Source of the DNA: Candidatus Odinarchaeota archaeon
GTDB lineage: Archaea; Asgardarchaeota; JAGGXT01
Reading direction: 5' to 3'
NCBI GenBank assembly: GCA_021162905.1
Contig: JAGGXT010000143.1
Location: 1-12,943, forward strand
DNA length: 12,943 nt
A program made the position numbers and the translations under genes. Under the pieces are notes generated by a model. That model saw nothing but the letters and a program-made list of their open reading frames with translations. It did no database searches and had not been told where the DNA came from. Shown in pieces: positions 12,931 through 12,943 of this stretch (its first letter is position 1; every line of letters begins with the position of its first letter).

Positions 12931-12943
12931 TTACTTATAACCT

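Noticed and set aside
1..12943. tRNA, rRNA, CRISPR arrays, insertion sequences
   Set aside because: No cloverleaf-like sequence with a T-loop motif, no regularly spaced repeats, and no transposase or terminal inverted repeats were seen on reading both strands.

Overview
The window looks like chromosomal DNA of an AT-rich archaeon, most likely a thermophilic member of the Thermoproteota or a nearby lineage. Supporting signs are archaeal TATA-like boxes upstream of the transcription units, oligo-T tracts after genes instead of bacterial hairpin terminators, strong GGTGA/GGAGGTG ribosome-binding sites, and archaeal-type surface and zinc-ribbon membrane proteins. The lineage call is tentative. 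There are no rRNA or tRNA genes, insertion sequences or CRISPR arrays.

Plus strand, 1-7346. A complete ECF (energy-coupling factor) importer comes first: EcfT (207-1169), EcfA1 (1228-2115) and EcfA2 (2099-2950), with all ATPase motifs intact. Behind its own promoter follow a 98-residue three-helix membrane protein (3107-3403) and a probable substrate-binding S component (3405-4250). A third transcription unit encodes two tandem, divergent paralogues of the sugar-1-phosphate isomerase MtnA (4450-5496 and 5483-6559) and a uridine-phosphorylase-like nucleoside phosphorylase (6582-7346). Read together, this suggests that a nucleoside or methylthionucleoside is imported, cleaved by phosphate to base plus (thio)ribose-1-phosphate, and the sugar phosphate isomerised to the ketose-1-phosphate. 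The substrate is inferred from context only.

Minus strand, 10492-7362, convergent with the above. A second ECF-type module has both ATPases fused into one 556-residue chain (8822-10492). It is followed, with a 4-base overlap, by a second EcfT (8004-8825) and then by a multi-helix membrane protein with a cytoplasmic-type zinc ribbon (7362-7997) that sits where an S component might be expected. This module is strikingly divergent. One composite ATP site has lost its key residues, both switch histidines are replaced, and the EcfT coupling motifs are altered. The first half of the ATPase gene is also extremely poor in C on the coding strand.

Right end. A 369-base gap with a symmetric promoter/operator-like element precedes a 100-residue orphan membrane protein (10862-11164, +). 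Convergent to it is a 531-residue membrane-anchored protein with seven DxDxDG-type VCBS/FG-GAP calcium-binding repeats (11335-12930, -), probably a cell-surface beta-propeller.

The parts most likely to be undescribed are the ECF importer linked to two complementary-degenerate MtnA paralogues and a phosphorylase, and the asymmetric fused ECF module with its zinc-ribbon membrane partner.
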